From assembly GCF_031457495.1 (NCBI RefSeq), contig NZ_JAVDWM010000001.1, forward strand, positions 2,096,001 through 2,160,000: DNA of 64,000 bases. The letters run 5' to 3'. Below the pieces are notes generated by a model. It worked only from the letters and a program-made list of their open reading frames with translations, was not told where the DNA came from and searched no databases. Positions 55,238 to 64,000 of the stretch are shown one piece after another; position 1 is the first letter of the stretch; every line of letters starts with the position of its first letter. The stretch is from Sphingopyxis sp. BE259. GTDB lineage: Bacteria; Pseudomonadota; Alphaproteobacteria; Sphingomonadales; Sphingomonadaceae. The translations under genes and the position numbers were made by a program.

Positions 55238-55669
55238 ATGCCAGAAAATTTGCTGGCGCCCGGCGCGGTGCTCGCGCTGTGGACGCTCATCATGCTCATC
55301 TGGGTCGCCGCGACGCGCTTTTCGGCGATGGCCAAGGTCGGAATCGACGTGAAGGCCGCACCGCCCGGCGGTCGCGGCGCCGATCTGGAGGCCGTCCTGC
55401 CGCCCGTGACCAACTGGAAATCGCATAATTACACGCATCTGCTCGAACAGCCGACACTGTTTTATGCGGTCATCATCTTTCTGCATCTGTCGGGCGGCAG
55501 TACCGACCTGACGCGCGGGCTGGCCTGGGTCTATGTCGTGCTGCGGATCATTCACAGCCTGTGGCAGGCGACGGTCAATCGTATCCCGGTACGCTTTGCC
55601 ATTTTCGGGCTATCGACATTTTGTCTATTCGCACTTTCGGTGCTGGCGGTGATTGCCACTTTGGGTTGA
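55238..55669 (+). CDS. MAPEG family membrane protein, copy 1
   Basis: 143 residues with four predicted helices. Conserved core WKSHNYTHLLEQPTLFYAV and YVVLRIIHSLWQATVNRIP. It is a paralogue of the next gene, 13 bp downstream, with the same core. Family members are glutathione-dependent membrane enzymes; no substrate assigned. Confidence 0.87.
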   Translation: MPENLLAPGAVLALWTLIMLIWVAATRFSAMAKVGIDVKAAPPGGRGADLEAVLPPVTNWKSHNYTHLLEQPTLFYAVIIFLHLSGGSTDLTRGLAWVYVVLRIIHSLWQATVNRIPVRFAIFGLSTFCLFALSVLAVIATLG

Positions 55670-55682
55670 GGGGGGAAGATAT

Positions 55683-56117
55683 ATGGAGACGAATGCGATT
55701 TTGGGAGCGGTCGCGACGCTCGCGCTGTGGTCAATGATCATGTGGGTGTGGATGTACGCGACGCGCATCCCGGCGATGAGCCGCGCGAAGATCGATGCGA
55801 AGAATCTCGTCGGCACGACCGGTCGCGGCCTCGACGAGGTTTTGCCGCCAGAAGTGCAATGGAAAGCCCATAATTACAATCACTTGATGGAACAACCGAC
55901 GGTCTTTTACGCCGTCGCGCTGGCGCTCGCGGTCGGCGGGATGGGCGGCGGGCTGAACACCCAGCTTGCGTGGGCCTATGTCGCGCTGCGGATCGTTCAC
56001 AGCCTGATCCAGGTGACGGTCAACCGCGTCATGTGGCGTTTTCTGGTGTTCGCGCTGGCCAGCCTCGCGCTGCTCGCGCTGTGCGTGCACGCGTTCATGG
56101 GGTTTGTGTTGAATTGA
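55683..56117 (+). CDS. MAPEG family membrane protein, copy 2
   Basis: 144 residues, tandem paralogue of the previous gene: WKAHNYNHLMEQPTVFYAV and YVALRIVHSLIQVTVNRVM. ATG 55683 follows GGGGAAG. The duplicated pair may form a heteromer, as MAPEG proteins are trimers (inference). Confidence 0.87.
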   Translation: METNAILGAVATLALWSMIMWVWMYATRIPAMSRAKIDAKNLVGTTGRGLDEVLPPEVQWKAHNYNHLMEQPTVFYAVALALAVGGMGGGLNTQLAWAYVALRIVHSLIQVTVNRVMWRFLVFALASLALLALCVHAFMGFVLN

Positions 56118-56123
56118 GCGCAA

Positions 56124-56250
56124 ACCCCCTCGCTTTTAGGGAGGGGCAGCGAGACTTGGCAGCTTGCTGCCTAGTCGCAGCGAGGGTGGGTCTGAAGTCA
56201 TGCGCCTTCGGCGGCACCCACCCCTAACCCCTCGCGCAAGCGGGAAGGGT
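56124..56250. repeat. Long REP-like element sharing the core of 18531-18711
   Basis: Contains CTTGGCAGCTTGCTGCCTAG (one base different from the copy at 18531) between GC-rich outer arms CCCCCTCGCTTTTAGGGAGGGG and CACCCCTAACCCCTCGCGC. Between the convergent MAPEG and RNA-methyltransferase genes. Confidence 0.75.
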
Positions 56251-56254
56251 AAAG

Positions 56255-57454
56255 CTATCGCGAAAACCGCGCCGCCAACTCGACATGCGTCGACCAGCGG
56301 AACTGCCCGACCGGCTGCACCCAGTCGAGCGTGTAGCCACCTGCAACGAGCAGTTTGGCATCGCGCGCGAAACTCGCGGGGTTACAGCTGACATAGGCAA
56401 TGACCGGCGCGTCCGACGCCGCCAGCTGCACCACCTGCTCCTCGGCCCCCGCGCGCGGCGGATCGAGGATCACCGCGCCAAAGCGATTCAATTCCGCGGG
56501 GATCAGGGGCCGCCGGAACAGGTCGCGATGTTCGGTGGCGACCAGCGCACCGGCGCGGTTCGCCGCGGCCTTCAGCGCCGCGATCGCATCGCGTGCGCCT
56601 TCCGCAGCATAGACCTTGCGCCCCTTCTGGAGCGACAGCGCGAAGGTTCCGACCCCGGCGAACAGATCGGCAATCGCCCCAGCGTCACCGACCGCCCGCG
56701 TCACGGCGTCCACTAGCGCCGCCTGCCCAGCGGTCGTCGCCTGCAAAAACGCAAACGCGGGCACCTCGACCGTCATATCGCCAAAGCGCACCGTTGGCGG
56801 TTCGGGCTGCCACAGCGTTTCCAGCCCCTGCCCCTGATCGATCGCAAAGCGCGCCAACCTATGCGCGCCCGCGAAATCCTGTAACGCCATCGCGGCGTCG
56901 AGCCCCTCGGCCTTGACGCCTTCCAATATCACTTCGACCCCCTGATCGAGCATCTGGAGCTTGACCTTTGTCGGCCGCCGTTGCTGCGCGATTGTCGTCA
57001 GCAAGTCGCGCAGCGGCGCGATCAGCGCGAACAATTCGGGCAGCAGCAGCGGGCACTGCCGCATGTCGACGATCTGGTTGCTCTGCGCGGCATTGAACCC
57101 GATCGCAACCTGCTTGCCGGTCCGCAGCGCCGTCAGCGCCGCGCGGCGGCGACTCTGCGGTGGCGAAAGATGGGCGGGCAGCACGTCGCCAACCGGCACC
57201 TCCTGGCCCGCCAGCGCACCGACCACCCGATCGCGGACAAAATCGGCAAGCGCAGGTTCAGCGACGTGCTGCAACTCGCATCCGCCGCATTTGCCGAAAT
57301 GGCGGCACGGCGGCTCAGCGCGGTTCGGCCCCGGGATGATGATCCCGTCATAGCGAACGCGGTCGCCCGGCACGCCGCCCGCCACATGGCGACCGTCGGC
57401 CGTCACACCATCGCCGCGCGCGGCGATGCGCTCGATCAGCGCAGTTTCGCTCAT
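56255..57454 (-). CDS. 23S rRNA (uracil-C5)-methyltransferase-like, RlmD family
   Basis: 399 residues: N-terminal TRAM-like region, the [4Fe-4S] cluster motif CRHFGKCGGCELQH, SAM motif DLFAGVGTFALSL, ILDPPRAGAEEQVV and the catalytic Cys in YVSCNPASFARD. Family members methylate U1939 or U747 of 23S rRNA; the exact site cannot be read. ATG 57454 lies 1 nt after the nnr stop codon (TGAAATG), so it is coupled to nnr. A longer start is rejected. Confidence 0.93.
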   Translation of the reverse strand: MSETALIERIAARGDGVTADGRHVAGGVPGDRVRYDGIIIPGPNRAEPPCRHFGKCGGCELQHVAEPALADFVRDRVVGALAGQEVPVGDVLPAHLSPPQSRRRAALTALRTGKQVAIGFNAAQSNQIVDMRQCPLLLPELFALIAPLRDLLTTIAQQRRPTKVKLQMLDQGVEVILEGVKAEGLDAAMALQDFAGAHRLARFAIDQGQGLETLWQPEPPTVRFGDMTVEVPAFAFLQATTAGQAALVDAVTRAVGDAGAIADLFAGVGTFALSLQKGRKVYAAEGARDAIAALKAAANRAGALVATEHRDLFRRPLIPAELNRFGAVILDPPRAGAEEQVVQLAASDAPVIAYVSCNPASFARDAKLLVAGGYTLDWVQPVGQFRWSTHVELAARFSR

Positions 57455-57455
57455 T

Positions 57456-58823
57456 TCATTCCCTAACCAGATCGTCGGCGACCAGATCGTCAGCGACAAG
57501 GCCGGGGCCTATACGCACGGCCTGCGCGATATGCCACCCCACCGCCGCCACCGCGGCATCGAACGCATCGCCGCCACGCGCCAGCATCGCGCCGCACGCT
57601 CCCGCCAGCACATCGCCGGTTCCCGCGGTCGCCAGCCACGGGCTACCCGGCCACGCCCCCACCACACGGCCATCGGGCGCCGCGATGACGGTATCGGCAC
57701 CTTTGTAGATCACCACCGCCCCCGTTCGCACCGCCGCGGCCTTGGCGCGGTCGATCTTGCTGCCGTATAATTCGGGAAAGGCGCGCGCGAACTCGCCCTC
57801 ATGCGGGGTCAGGATCGCGCAGCATGGGGTTTCGCACAGCCGCGGCAGAGCTGCGGCAATCGCGGCGGCGTCGAGGACCAGCGGCTTGCCCGAATCGAGC
57901 GCCGCCTCGACATCGAACAGCAATTCGTCGCCCGCGGGAAAGCCCGGCCCGATCACCACCGCGCCGACTCGCGGGTCGCTCAACCGTTCGCCAAAGCGCG
58001 CGTCGCTTTCGGTGATGATCGCCGACAGCGGCGCCCGTTCGCTGCCTTCCAGCACGACATAGCCCGCGCCCGCGCGCAGCGCCGCTGCGGCTGCCAACCC
58101 CGCCGCGCCCGGCATCGGTCCGGCAAAGACCAGCACCATGCCGCGGTTGAACTTGTGGGCTGCCGCGGCGGGCGTTGCGACTGTCGCCGTCGGCAGCGTC
58201 CGCATCTTACCCGGCGCGGCAATTCCGATCGGCGCGAGCAGCACCCTGCCGCAGGCGGACGCGGTCGGCAGCAAGACATGCGCCGGTTTCAGCGCGCCCA
58301 GCGCCAGGGTGACATGGGCAGCCAACGGCGGCATCCATGCGGAGCCGCCGTCGCTGTCGACCCCGCTCGGGACATCGACGGCGAGGACGCGGTGTCCGGC
58401 AAAGCGATGCAGCAAACGGGCCAGATCGTCGGCCAGCGGCCGCGACAAGCCGACGCCGAACAGCGCATCGACGATCAACGGCGCAGCGGCCAGTGCGGCG
58501 TCGATCACTTCGACAGGACCGCTCCAAGCGGCGCGCGCGGCCTTCGCCAGATCGGTCGCGGGATCGGCACGCGCCGCCACTCGCACCGCCGCGCCCCGTT
58601 CCGCCAAGAGCCCCGCCGCGACATAGCCGTCGCCGCCATTGTTGCCGGGACCGCACAGGATCAGGATCGGCCCGCCCGCCGCCATGCGCCATGCGGTGTC
58701 GGCGACTGCCGCCCCCGCGCGCTCCATCAAGTCCGCCAGCGACGTCCCCTGCACCGCGCACGCCGCCTCCGCCTCGCGCATCGCGGCGCTGGTCAGGATC
58801 GGGGCGTCAGCGGGAACGGACAT
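57456..58823 (-). CDS. nnr: Bifunctional NAD(P)H-hydrate epimerase/dehydratase
   Basis: 455 residues; repairs hydrated NAD(P)H. N-terminal YjeF epimerase domain (ILCGPGNNGGDGYVAAGLLAE, AVDVPSGVDSDGG) and C-terminal ADP-dependent dehydratase (FAGPMPGAAGLAAAAALRAGAGY, LTPHEGEFARAFP, YKGADTVIAAPDGR, ATAGTGDVLAGACGAMLARG). Ends with a short direct repeat VADDLVADDL. I chose ATG 58823 for the family N-terminus; a GTG at 58877 would add 18 residues. Confidence 0.94.
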   Translation of the reverse strand: MSVPADAPILTSAAMREAEAACAVQGTSLADLMERAGAAVADTAWRMAAGGPILILCGPGNNGGDGYVAAGLLAERGAAVRVAARADPATDLAKAARAAWSGPVEVIDAALAAAPLIVDALFGVGLSRPLADDLARLLHRFAGHRVLAVDVPSGVDSDGGSAWMPPLAAHVTLALGALKPAHVLLPTASACGRVLLAPIGIAAPGKMRTLPTATVATPAAAAHKFNRGMVLVFAGPMPGAAGLAAAAALRAGAGYVVLEGSERAPLSAIITESDARFGERLSDPRVGAVVIGPGFPAGDELLFDVEAALDSGKPLVLDAAAIAAALPRLCETPCCAILTPHEGEFARAFPELYGSKIDRAKAAAVRTGAVVIYKGADTVIAAPDGRVVGAWPGSPWLATAGTGDVLAGACGAMLARGGDAFDAAVAAVGWHIAQAVRIGPGLVADDLVADDLVRE

Positions 58824-58884
58824 GGCGCTCAGACTATCACGGCCAGCGAAAAAGTCGCGATGGAAGCGATCGGCCACCTCAACC

Positions 58885-58960
58885 CGTCATTGCGAGCGCA
58901 GCGAAGCAATCCAGAGCGGCGTAAACCGCTCTGGATTGCTTCGCTGCGCTCGCAATGACG
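58885..58960. repeat. REP-like palindrome, CGTCATTGCGAGCGCAGCG family (perfect copy)
   Basis: Arms 58885-58919 and 58926-58960 are fully complementary over 35 bp with a 6-bp loop, the longest perfect stem in the window. It separates nnr from the lipoprotein gene, same strand. Confidence 0.88.
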
Positions 58961-58966
58961 ATGTTG

Positions 58967-59356
58967 CTACTTCGCCCCACCCGTATTCGCGGGCAACCGA
59001 TAGCGATCATTTCCGACCGCGACCTCGATCATCCCGTCGCCCACGATCGTCACGTTGGCCGGTTCAGCGCCATCGGCCGACACGACACCGCGGCCGTCGG
59101 TGGTAATCTGCAAGCGACGGTAGCCGACATTGCCGCGTCCGACGACCAGAACGGCGCCGTCCTGACCGCTCATTTCCTCGACGGTGCAGGTGCGGTCGAA
59201 CAGCTTGGCGCCTTCCAGCGCACATTCGATCCGGCCGTTCGCTGCCGCGTCACGCGATCCGCGCGCTTCGGCTTCGGCCAAGTCGCCATTGTCGGGTGCA
59301 CCGCCGCACGCCGCAAGCAGCAGGAACCCAGCGACACACCCCAGTCTTTGCATCAT
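58967..59356 (-). CDS. Small lipoprotein of unknown function
   Basis: 129 residues; signal with lipobox [15 protein letters not shown], then a charged spacer and a compact beta-rich domain containing [21 protein letters not shown] with a likely disulfide. The ATG overlaps the ilvD stop (ATGA), so it is coupled to ilvD, a surprising pairing of a periplasmic lipoprotein with an amino-acid enzyme. Confidence 0.82.
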   Translation of the reverse strand: MMQRLGCVAGFLLLAACGGAPDNGDLAEAEARGSRDAAANGRIECALEGAKLFDRTCTVEEMSGQDGAVLVVGRGNVGYRRLQITTDGRGVVSADGAEPANVTIVGDGMIEVAVGNDRYRLPANTGGAK

Positions 59357-61209
59357 TTGCCCTTCAGCTGCGACAGGTCGCGCACCGCGCCGCGCGCCGC
59401 ACTCGTCGTCATCGCGGCATAGGCCTGAAGTGCCACCGATATCTTGCGCGGGCGCGGCTTGGCGGGTTGCCAGGCCGAGTCGCCCTTGGCCTCCATCGCC
59501 GCCCGCCGCTCAGCCAGCTCGGCATCGGATACGACAAGGTTGATCGTGCGGTTCGGAATATCGATCTCGATCAGATCACCATCCTCGACCAGCCCGATCA
59601 CACCGCCCTCGGCGGCCTCGGGCGAGGCATGGCCGATCGACAGCCCCGACGTGCCACCCGAAAAACGCCCATCGGTGACGAGCGCGCAGGCGGCGCCCAG
59701 CCCCTTCGATTTCAGATAGCTCGTCGGATACAGCATTTCCTGCATCCCCGGCCCGCCCTTCGGCCCTTCGTAGCGGATGACCACAACATCGCCCGCGACG
59801 ACCTGGCCGGTCAGGATGCCCGCGACCGACGCGTCCTGGCTTTCAAAAACCTTCGCCGGGCCCGAGAATTTCAGGATGCTCTCGTCAACCCCGGCGGTCT
59901 TCACGATGCAGCCATCGAGCGCGAGATTGCCCGACAGCACCGCCAGCCCACCGTCCTGGCTGAAGGCATGCTCGGCCGACCGGATCACGCCGCTTGTCCG
60001 ATCGAGATCGAGCGATTCCCAGCGCCGCTCCTGACTGAACGCGACCTGCGTCGGCACCCCGCCGGGCGCCGCCATGAAGAATTTCTGCACATCGGGGTCG
60101 TTGGTCCGCGAAATATCCCATTTGTTCAGCGCATCGCCCAGCGTCGCGCTGTGCACGGTCGGCAGATGCGCGTGGAGCAGGCCGGCGCGCTCAAGCTGGC
60201 CGAGGATCGCCATGATCCCGCCCGCGCGGTGGACATCCTCCATGTGCACGTCCGATTTGGCGGGCGCGACCTTCGACAGGCACGGCACCCGGCGCGACAG
60301 CCGGTCGATGTCGGTCATGGTAAAATCGACCCCGGCCTCGAACGCCGCGGCGAGCAGATGCAGCACCGTGTTGGTCGATCCGCCCATCGCAATGTCGAGG
60401 CTCATGGCATTTTCAAACGCCTCGAAGGTCGCGATATTGCGCGGCAAGACGCTGTCGTCATCCTCTTCATAATGGCGGCGACACATCTCGACGACGATCC
60501 GCCCGGCGCGCAGGAACAAATCCTTGCGATCGGCGTGGGTCGCCAGCTGCGACCCGTTGCCCGGCAGCGACAGCCCCAGCGCCTCGGTCAGGCAGTTCAT
60601 CGAATTGGCGGTGAACATGCCCGAGCAGCTACCACAGGTCGGGCACGCCGCCTGCTCGATCGCGGTGACTTCCTCGTCGGTATAGCTTTCGTCCGCGGCT
60701 GCAACCATCGCATCGACCAGATCGAGCGCGACCGTCTTGCCCTTCAGCACGACCTTGCCCGCCTCCATCGGCCCGCCCGACACGAACACTACCGGAATGT
60801 TGATACGCAGCGCCGCCATCAACATACCCGGCGTGATCTTGTCGCAATTGGAAATACACACCATCGCGTCGGCGCAATGCGCGTTTACCATATATTCGAC
60901 CGAGTCCGCGATCAGGTCGCGGCTGGGCAACGAATAGAGCATTCCGTCATGCCCCATAGCGATCCCGTCATCGACCGCGATCGTGTTGAATTCCTTGGCA
61001 ACGCCGCCCACTGCTTCAATCTCGCGCGCGACCATCTGACCCAGGTCTTTCAGATGGACGTGGCCCGGTACGAACTGGGTAAAGCTGTTGACCACCGCGA
61101 TGATCGGCTTGCCGAAATCGCTGTCCTTCATTCCGGTAGCGCGCCAAAGGCCGCGCGCGCCGGCCTGATTGCGGCCGTGGGTGGTCGTCCGCGAACGATA
61201 AGAAGGCAT
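59353..61209 (-). CDS. ilvD: Dihydroxy-acid dehydratase
   Basis: 618 residues; third step of branched-chain amino-acid synthesis, with a [4Fe-4S] or [2Fe-2S] cluster. Cluster-binding cysteines lie in [15 protein letters not shown] and [17 protein letters not shown]; other signatures are [17 protein letters not shown] and [21 protein letters not shown] 49-bp AT-rich tract directly precedes the ATG with AGGAA at 8 nt, so it likely has its own promoter. Confidence 0.97.
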   Translation of the reverse strand: MPSYRSRTTTHGRNQAGARGLWRATGMKDSDFGKPIIAVVNSFTQFVPGHVHLKDLGQMVAREIEAVGGVAKEFNTIAVDDGIAMGHDGMLYSLPSRDLIADSVEYMVNAHCADAMVCISNCDKITPGMLMAALRINIPVVFVSGGPMEAGKVVLKGKTVALDLVDAMVAAADESYTDEEVTAIEQAACPTCGSCSGMFTANSMNCLTEALGLSLPGNGSQLATHADRKDLFLRAGRIVVEMCRRHYEEDDDSVLPRNIATFEAFENAMSLDIAMGGSTNTVLHLLAAAFEAGVDFTMTDIDRLSRRVPCLSKVAPAKSDVHMEDVHRAGGIMAILGQLERAGLLHAHLPTVHSATLGDALNKWDISRTNDPDVQKFFMAAPGGVPTQVAFSQERRWESLDLDRTSGVIRSAEHAFSQDGGLAVLSGNLALDGCIVKTAGVDESILKFSGPAKVFESQDASVAGILTGQVVAGDVVVIRYEGPKGGPGMQEMLYPTSYLKSKGLGAACALVTDGRFSGGTSGLSIGHASPEAAEGGVIGLVEDGDLIEIDIPNRTINLVVSDAELAERRAAMEAKGDSAWQPAKPRPRKISVALQAYAAMTTSAARGAVRDLSQLKGK

Positions 61210-61268
61210 TTTTATATTTCCTAGAAATAATATTACAATTTTTCACGACAGAAAGCGCCTCTACACGC

Positions 61269-62000
61269 CTATGTCGCGATGTTCAACGCCACTTTATGGC
61301 ACATGCGCGCCAGTCGCTTGGCAAACAGTCGCTGTCCCGCGGCATCGCCGACCAGATCCTGCCGCATCTCGATCCCGACATAGGGAATGGCATTGCCCTC
61401 GGCATGACGGTTCATCGTCGCGTTGAGCAGCTTCCCCGAATAGGGCAGCTGATCGCCGACAATCAGCCCCTCGGCCGCCAAAGCCGCGATCGCCGCCGCC
61501 GCCAGCCGCTCGTCCTCATTATACAGCACCCCGACATGCCAGGGCCGCTCCTGTTCGGGATGCGCTGCCAGCGACGGGGTAAAGCTGTGCAGCGACAGGA
61601 TCATCGCCGGGCGATACGCCGCGATCGTCGCCTCGATATGCGCGTGATAGGGCCGGAAGAACCGCACAAGCCGCGCCTCGCGCGCAGGATCGTCCAGCGC
61701 GTTACCCGGCACCGCATGCCCGTCGCTGGCGATCGGCAGCACCCCCGGTGCGTCCTCCTCGCGGTTACAATCGACCACCAGCCGCGACACGCCGCCGAGG
61801 ATCGCCGCATCGACTGGGCCGTCCTGCACCAGCAGCGCCGCGACCTCGGCCACGCCGATGTCGACGGCGATATGATTGGAAAGTAATGCTGAATCGATCC
61901 CCAAATCAATGTCAGGCGGAACATGGTTCGACGCATGATCGGCGATCAGCAGGAAGCCGCCGGCGCGCGGCGTGCCTAACTGGCGCCACGCTTCGCTCAC
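61269..62000 (-). CDS. N-formylglutamate amidohydrolase family protein
   Basis: 243 residues from GTG 62000, which overlaps the ispE stop (GTGA). Motifs: FLLIADHASNHVPPDIDLG with conserved His, VDCNREEDAPGV, and the zinc-ligand region LSLHSFTPSL, then LPYSGKLLNATMNRHAEG. Homologous to HutG-like hydrolases of histidine degradation, but no hut gene is near, so a different N-formyl or acyl substrate is possible. The in-frame sequence upstream of 62000 belongs to ispE in another frame. Confidence 0.88.
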   Translation of the reverse strand: MSEAWRQLGTPRAGGFLLIADHASNHVPPDIDLGIDSALLSNHIAVDIGVAEVAALLVQDGPVDAAILGGVSRLVVDCNREEDAPGVLPIASDGHAVPGNALDDPAREARLVRFFRPYHAHIEATIAAYRPAMILSLHSFTPSLAAHPEQERPWHVGVLYNEDERLAAAAIAALAAEGLIVGDQLPYSGKLLNATMNRHAEGNAIPYVGIEMRQDLVGDAAGQRLFAKRLARMCHKVALNIAT

Positions 62001-62848
62001 CGCAGCGTCCCTGCCATCAGCCACCAGTGCGGGTGGCTTTGCGCGAGGCGCGTCGCCGCCGCGTCGCGTTCGGCCAGCGCATCGAACAGCGCAAAACAGG
62101 TCGCCCCTGACCCCGACATCCGTGCCAGCCAGGGCCCGAGCGCGCCCAATTCGGTCAGCACATCGACAATGGCGGGGCATTGCGCGATCGCCGCGCGCTG
62201 CAAATCGTTGCGCGCCGCCAGCAGCTGCGCGCGGCCCGCCGGATCGCGGAACAATTCCCCGCGGTCGATCCCATCCCACGCGGCGAACACCGGCCCGGTC
62301 GCCACCGGCTGGCGCGGGTTGACCAGCAGCACCGGCGTGGCGCCAAGTCGCAGGTCCGGCACCGCGCGCAATTCCTCACCCACGCCAACTCCCAGACAGG
62401 TCGCGCTCGCGACGCAGGCGGCAATGTCGGCGCCGAGCGGCGCGATGATCCGCGCCAGCGTCGCATCGCCCAGCTCGGGCAGAAAATGCTGCCGCACGAG
62501 CCGCGCCGCCGCCGCCGCATCGGCGGACCCGCCGCCGATCCCCGCCGCAACCGGCAACCGCTTGGTCAGCGTTACCGCCAAGGGTGGCACCCGGTCAGCG
62601 CCATAGCGGGCGCGCAGCAAGGCCAGCACCTGCATCACCAGATTGTCGGCGCCCGCGCTCAAGCCCTCGGCAAAATCGCCGACGATCGTCAGCCTGTCCG
62701 CGTCGACCACCTCGGCGACCAGGCCATCGCCGCCATCGACAAAGGCGAACAAAGTCTCGATGTCGTGATAGCCGTCGCTGCGTCGCGCCCGCACATGCAG
62801 CGCCAGATTGATCTTGGCCCAGCCGGTTTCCTGCATCACCTGTGTCAT
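61997..62848 (-). CDS. ispE: 4-Diphosphocytidyl-2-C-methyl-D-erythritol kinase
   Basis: 283 residues; a GHMP kinase of the MEP isoprenoid pathway. Motifs: WAKINLALHVRARRSDGYHDIETLF, the ATP loop PVAAGIGGGSADAAAAARL, and MSGSGATCFALF at the C-terminus. ATG 62848 overlaps the TPR gene stop (ATGA); an in-frame start at 62977 is rejected as it lies in the TPR gene. Confidence 0.95.
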   Translation of the reverse strand: MTQVMQETGWAKINLALHVRARRSDGYHDIETLFAFVDGGDGLVAEVVDADRLTIVGDFAEGLSAGADNLVMQVLALLRARYGADRVPPLAVTLTKRLPVAAGIGGGSADAAAAARLVRQHFLPELGDATLARIIAPLGADIAACVASATCLGVGVGEELRAVPDLRLGATPVLLVNPRQPVATGPVFAAWDGIDRGELFRDPAGRAQLLAARNDLQRAAIAQCPAIVDVLTELGALGPWLARMSGSGATCFALFDALAERDAAATRLAQSHPHWWLMAGTLR

Positions 62849-64000
62849 GGCGCGGTCGTCGCCGGGGTCAGCCCGTCGCGCAGCTTCGCCGCCAGCCGCG
62901 TCGCCATGTCCGCCTTGGCCAGCAGCGCCGCAGCGCGCCAGGTGTAGCGCGCCTGAAACCTGCGCCCCGCCTGCCAATAGGCATCGCCCAGATGTTCGAC
63001 GATCACCGCGTTAGTCGGCTCGCCGCGCTGCGCCTTTTCCAGCAGATCGACCGCGTCATCGGTGCGTCCGGTCAGGAAATAGGCCCAGCCGAGCGAGTCG
63101 GTGATGCTCGCATTCTGCGACTCCTGCGCCCACGCCGCCTCGATCCGCGCCAGTGATTGCTCGACATCCTTGCGCCGTTCCAGCGCCGAATAGCCCACAA
63201 AATTGAGCACCGCGGCATCGTCGGGGCGAAGCGCCACCGCCTTTTCCATCAGCGGCGCCGCGGCGTCCCACTGATCCGCCTGCAATAGCAATTCGGCGCG
63301 CGCGATCAGCAAACTGCCGCGCAGCGCCTGGTCGTCGGCGTCGTCGGCCAAAGCGCCTTCCAGCCGCTCATAGGCGCGCGCCGCCGCCTTGGGATCGTCG
63401 GAGCGCCGCGCGACATCGGCCAGCCGGACGAGCAGGCTGCGCGGCGTATCCCGCGCCGCCGCCGCGCGCTCGGCCAGTTTTGCCGCGCCCACCACGTCGC
63501 CACCATCGGCGACCAGTTCGGCGCGGCGCATCGCCAGCACCGGCGGCAGCGCCGTTCCGCTATCGCCCAGAAACGCCATTGCATCGGCGCGCTGACCATT
63601 GCGATCGAGCGCCTCGACCAATGTCGCCCGCACCGCCCAATCCTGATCGTTCAGCCAAAAGGACGCGCGCGAAAACAGCAGCGGCACCTTCGTGTTGCTG
63701 TTCGGGGTCCGCGCCAGCCCATCGCCGAGCAGGCCGAGCCAGTGGGCGACGCCCGCGCGCGCCGTCGATACCGGCTGATCGGGCAGCAGCAGCATCGGAT
63801 CCTCGCGCTGTCCCGACGCCAGCGCGATCTTCGCGCGCAGGCGGGTAGCCGCATCGCGCTGTCCGGCCCGGTCCAACGTCGCCGCGAGACGCAGGGCGAC
63901 GAGTTGGCTTGTCCGGTCGGTAAGCACGATATCGTCAGCCAGCGCCGCCGCCGCCCCCGGTCGCTGCGTCGCCAGCTGCACCAGCGCGACCTGCAACCCC
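62845..64000 (-). CDS. TPR-repeat protein (partial, 5' end outside window)
   Basis: At least 384 residues of tandem helical repeats with TPR spacing (for example AVALRPDDAAVLNFVGYSALERRKDVEQ, SITDSLGWAYFLTGRTDDAVDLLEKAQRGEP, VIVEHLGDAYWQAGR). The frame runs off the window end, so the true start and any signal peptide are not visible. Family members of this kind, upstream of ispE in sphingomonads, are exported or membrane-associated scaffolds; the exact role is unknown. Confidence 0.85.
   Translation of the reverse strand, partial: GLQVALVQLATQRPGAAAALADDIVLTDRTSQLVALRLAATLDRAGQRDAATRLRAKIALASGQREDPMLLLPDQPVSTARAGVAHWLGLLGDGLARTPNSNTKVPLLFSRASFWLNDQDWAVRATLVEALDRNGQRADAMAFLGDSGTALPPVLAMRRAELVADGGDVVGAAKLAERAAAARDTPRSLLVRLADVARRSDDPKAAARAYERLEGALADDADDQALRGSLLIARAELLLQADQWDAAAPLMEKAVALRPDDAAVLNFVGYSALERRKDVEQSLARIEAAWAQESQNASITDSLGWAYFLTGRTDDAVDLLEKAQRGEPTNAVIVEHLGDAYWQAGRRFQARYTWRAAALLAKADMATRLAAKLRDGLTPATTAP

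Noticed and set aside
59296..61224. Plus-strand frame opposite ilvD
   Set aside because: Antisense shadow with low-complexity, basic composition.

Overview
The window reads as a chromosomal segment of a high-GC alphaproteobacterium, most likely a member of the Sphingomonadaceae close to Sphingopyxis. This is inferred from gene families and order: an Oar-like TonB receptor, 5-aminolevulinate synthase, a ScfR/PccR-type propionate regulator, the carboxyspermidine polyamine route, a type-3 ProRS and many short palindromic intergenic repeats. No tRNA, rRNA, CRISPR array, insertion sequence, prophage or replication origin was recognised. Coding density is very high and many genes overlap by ATGA, GTGA or TTGA, which indicates translational coupling.

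Layout: 1-4.7 kb holds the 3' end of an unknown gene, then rnr, proS and phaR leftward. 5.1-8.2 kb is a TonB-dependent receptor ending in a strong terminator shared with convergent alr. 8.3-12.5 kb holds alr, an MHS-type transporter, a cyclase-family hydrolase and a MAPEG protein. 12.6-22.3 kb is a methylmalonyl pathway island on the minus strand (pccB, mce, mcm, small orf, bioB, small orf, pccA) with its divergent regulator; TTTGCAAA boxes lie between the regulator and pccB. The two small orfs flanking bioB have clearly lower GC and look acquired. 22.4-28.0 kb holds gor, pgi, lepB, rnc and era; 28.1-38.1 kb a secreted lipase, topA, a frameshifted vWA protein with a TonB-plug-like motif, a Sel1/prolyl-4-hydroxylase-like protein, dprA, plsY, murI and an exported protein.

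38.2-42.8 kb holds hemA with a nitroreductase, an ECF sigma/anti-sigma/fasciclin unit and a lipoprotein. 42.8-51.1 kb carries the three enzymes of the carboxyspermidine route (carboxyspermidine dehydrogenase and decarboxylase, ornithine decarboxylase) mixed with other enzymes. The ornithine decarboxylase has a leader with a 22-codon reading frame and a C-rich block that can pair with its own Shine-Dalgarno region; this is the most promising undescribed signal. Downstream is an intergenic region with four tandem hairpins before a LuxR-type regulator and a transporter. 54-64 kb holds a CoA transferase, two tandem MAPEG proteins, a 23S rRNA m5U-type methyltransferase, the NAD(P)HX repair enzyme, a lipoprotein, ilvD, an N-formylglutamate amidohydrolase, ispE and a TPR protein cut by the window end.

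Fourteen inverted-repeat (REP-like) elements of at least seven sequence families sit almost exclusively between genes. Function names come from recognised motifs and family resemblance; no database search was possible.
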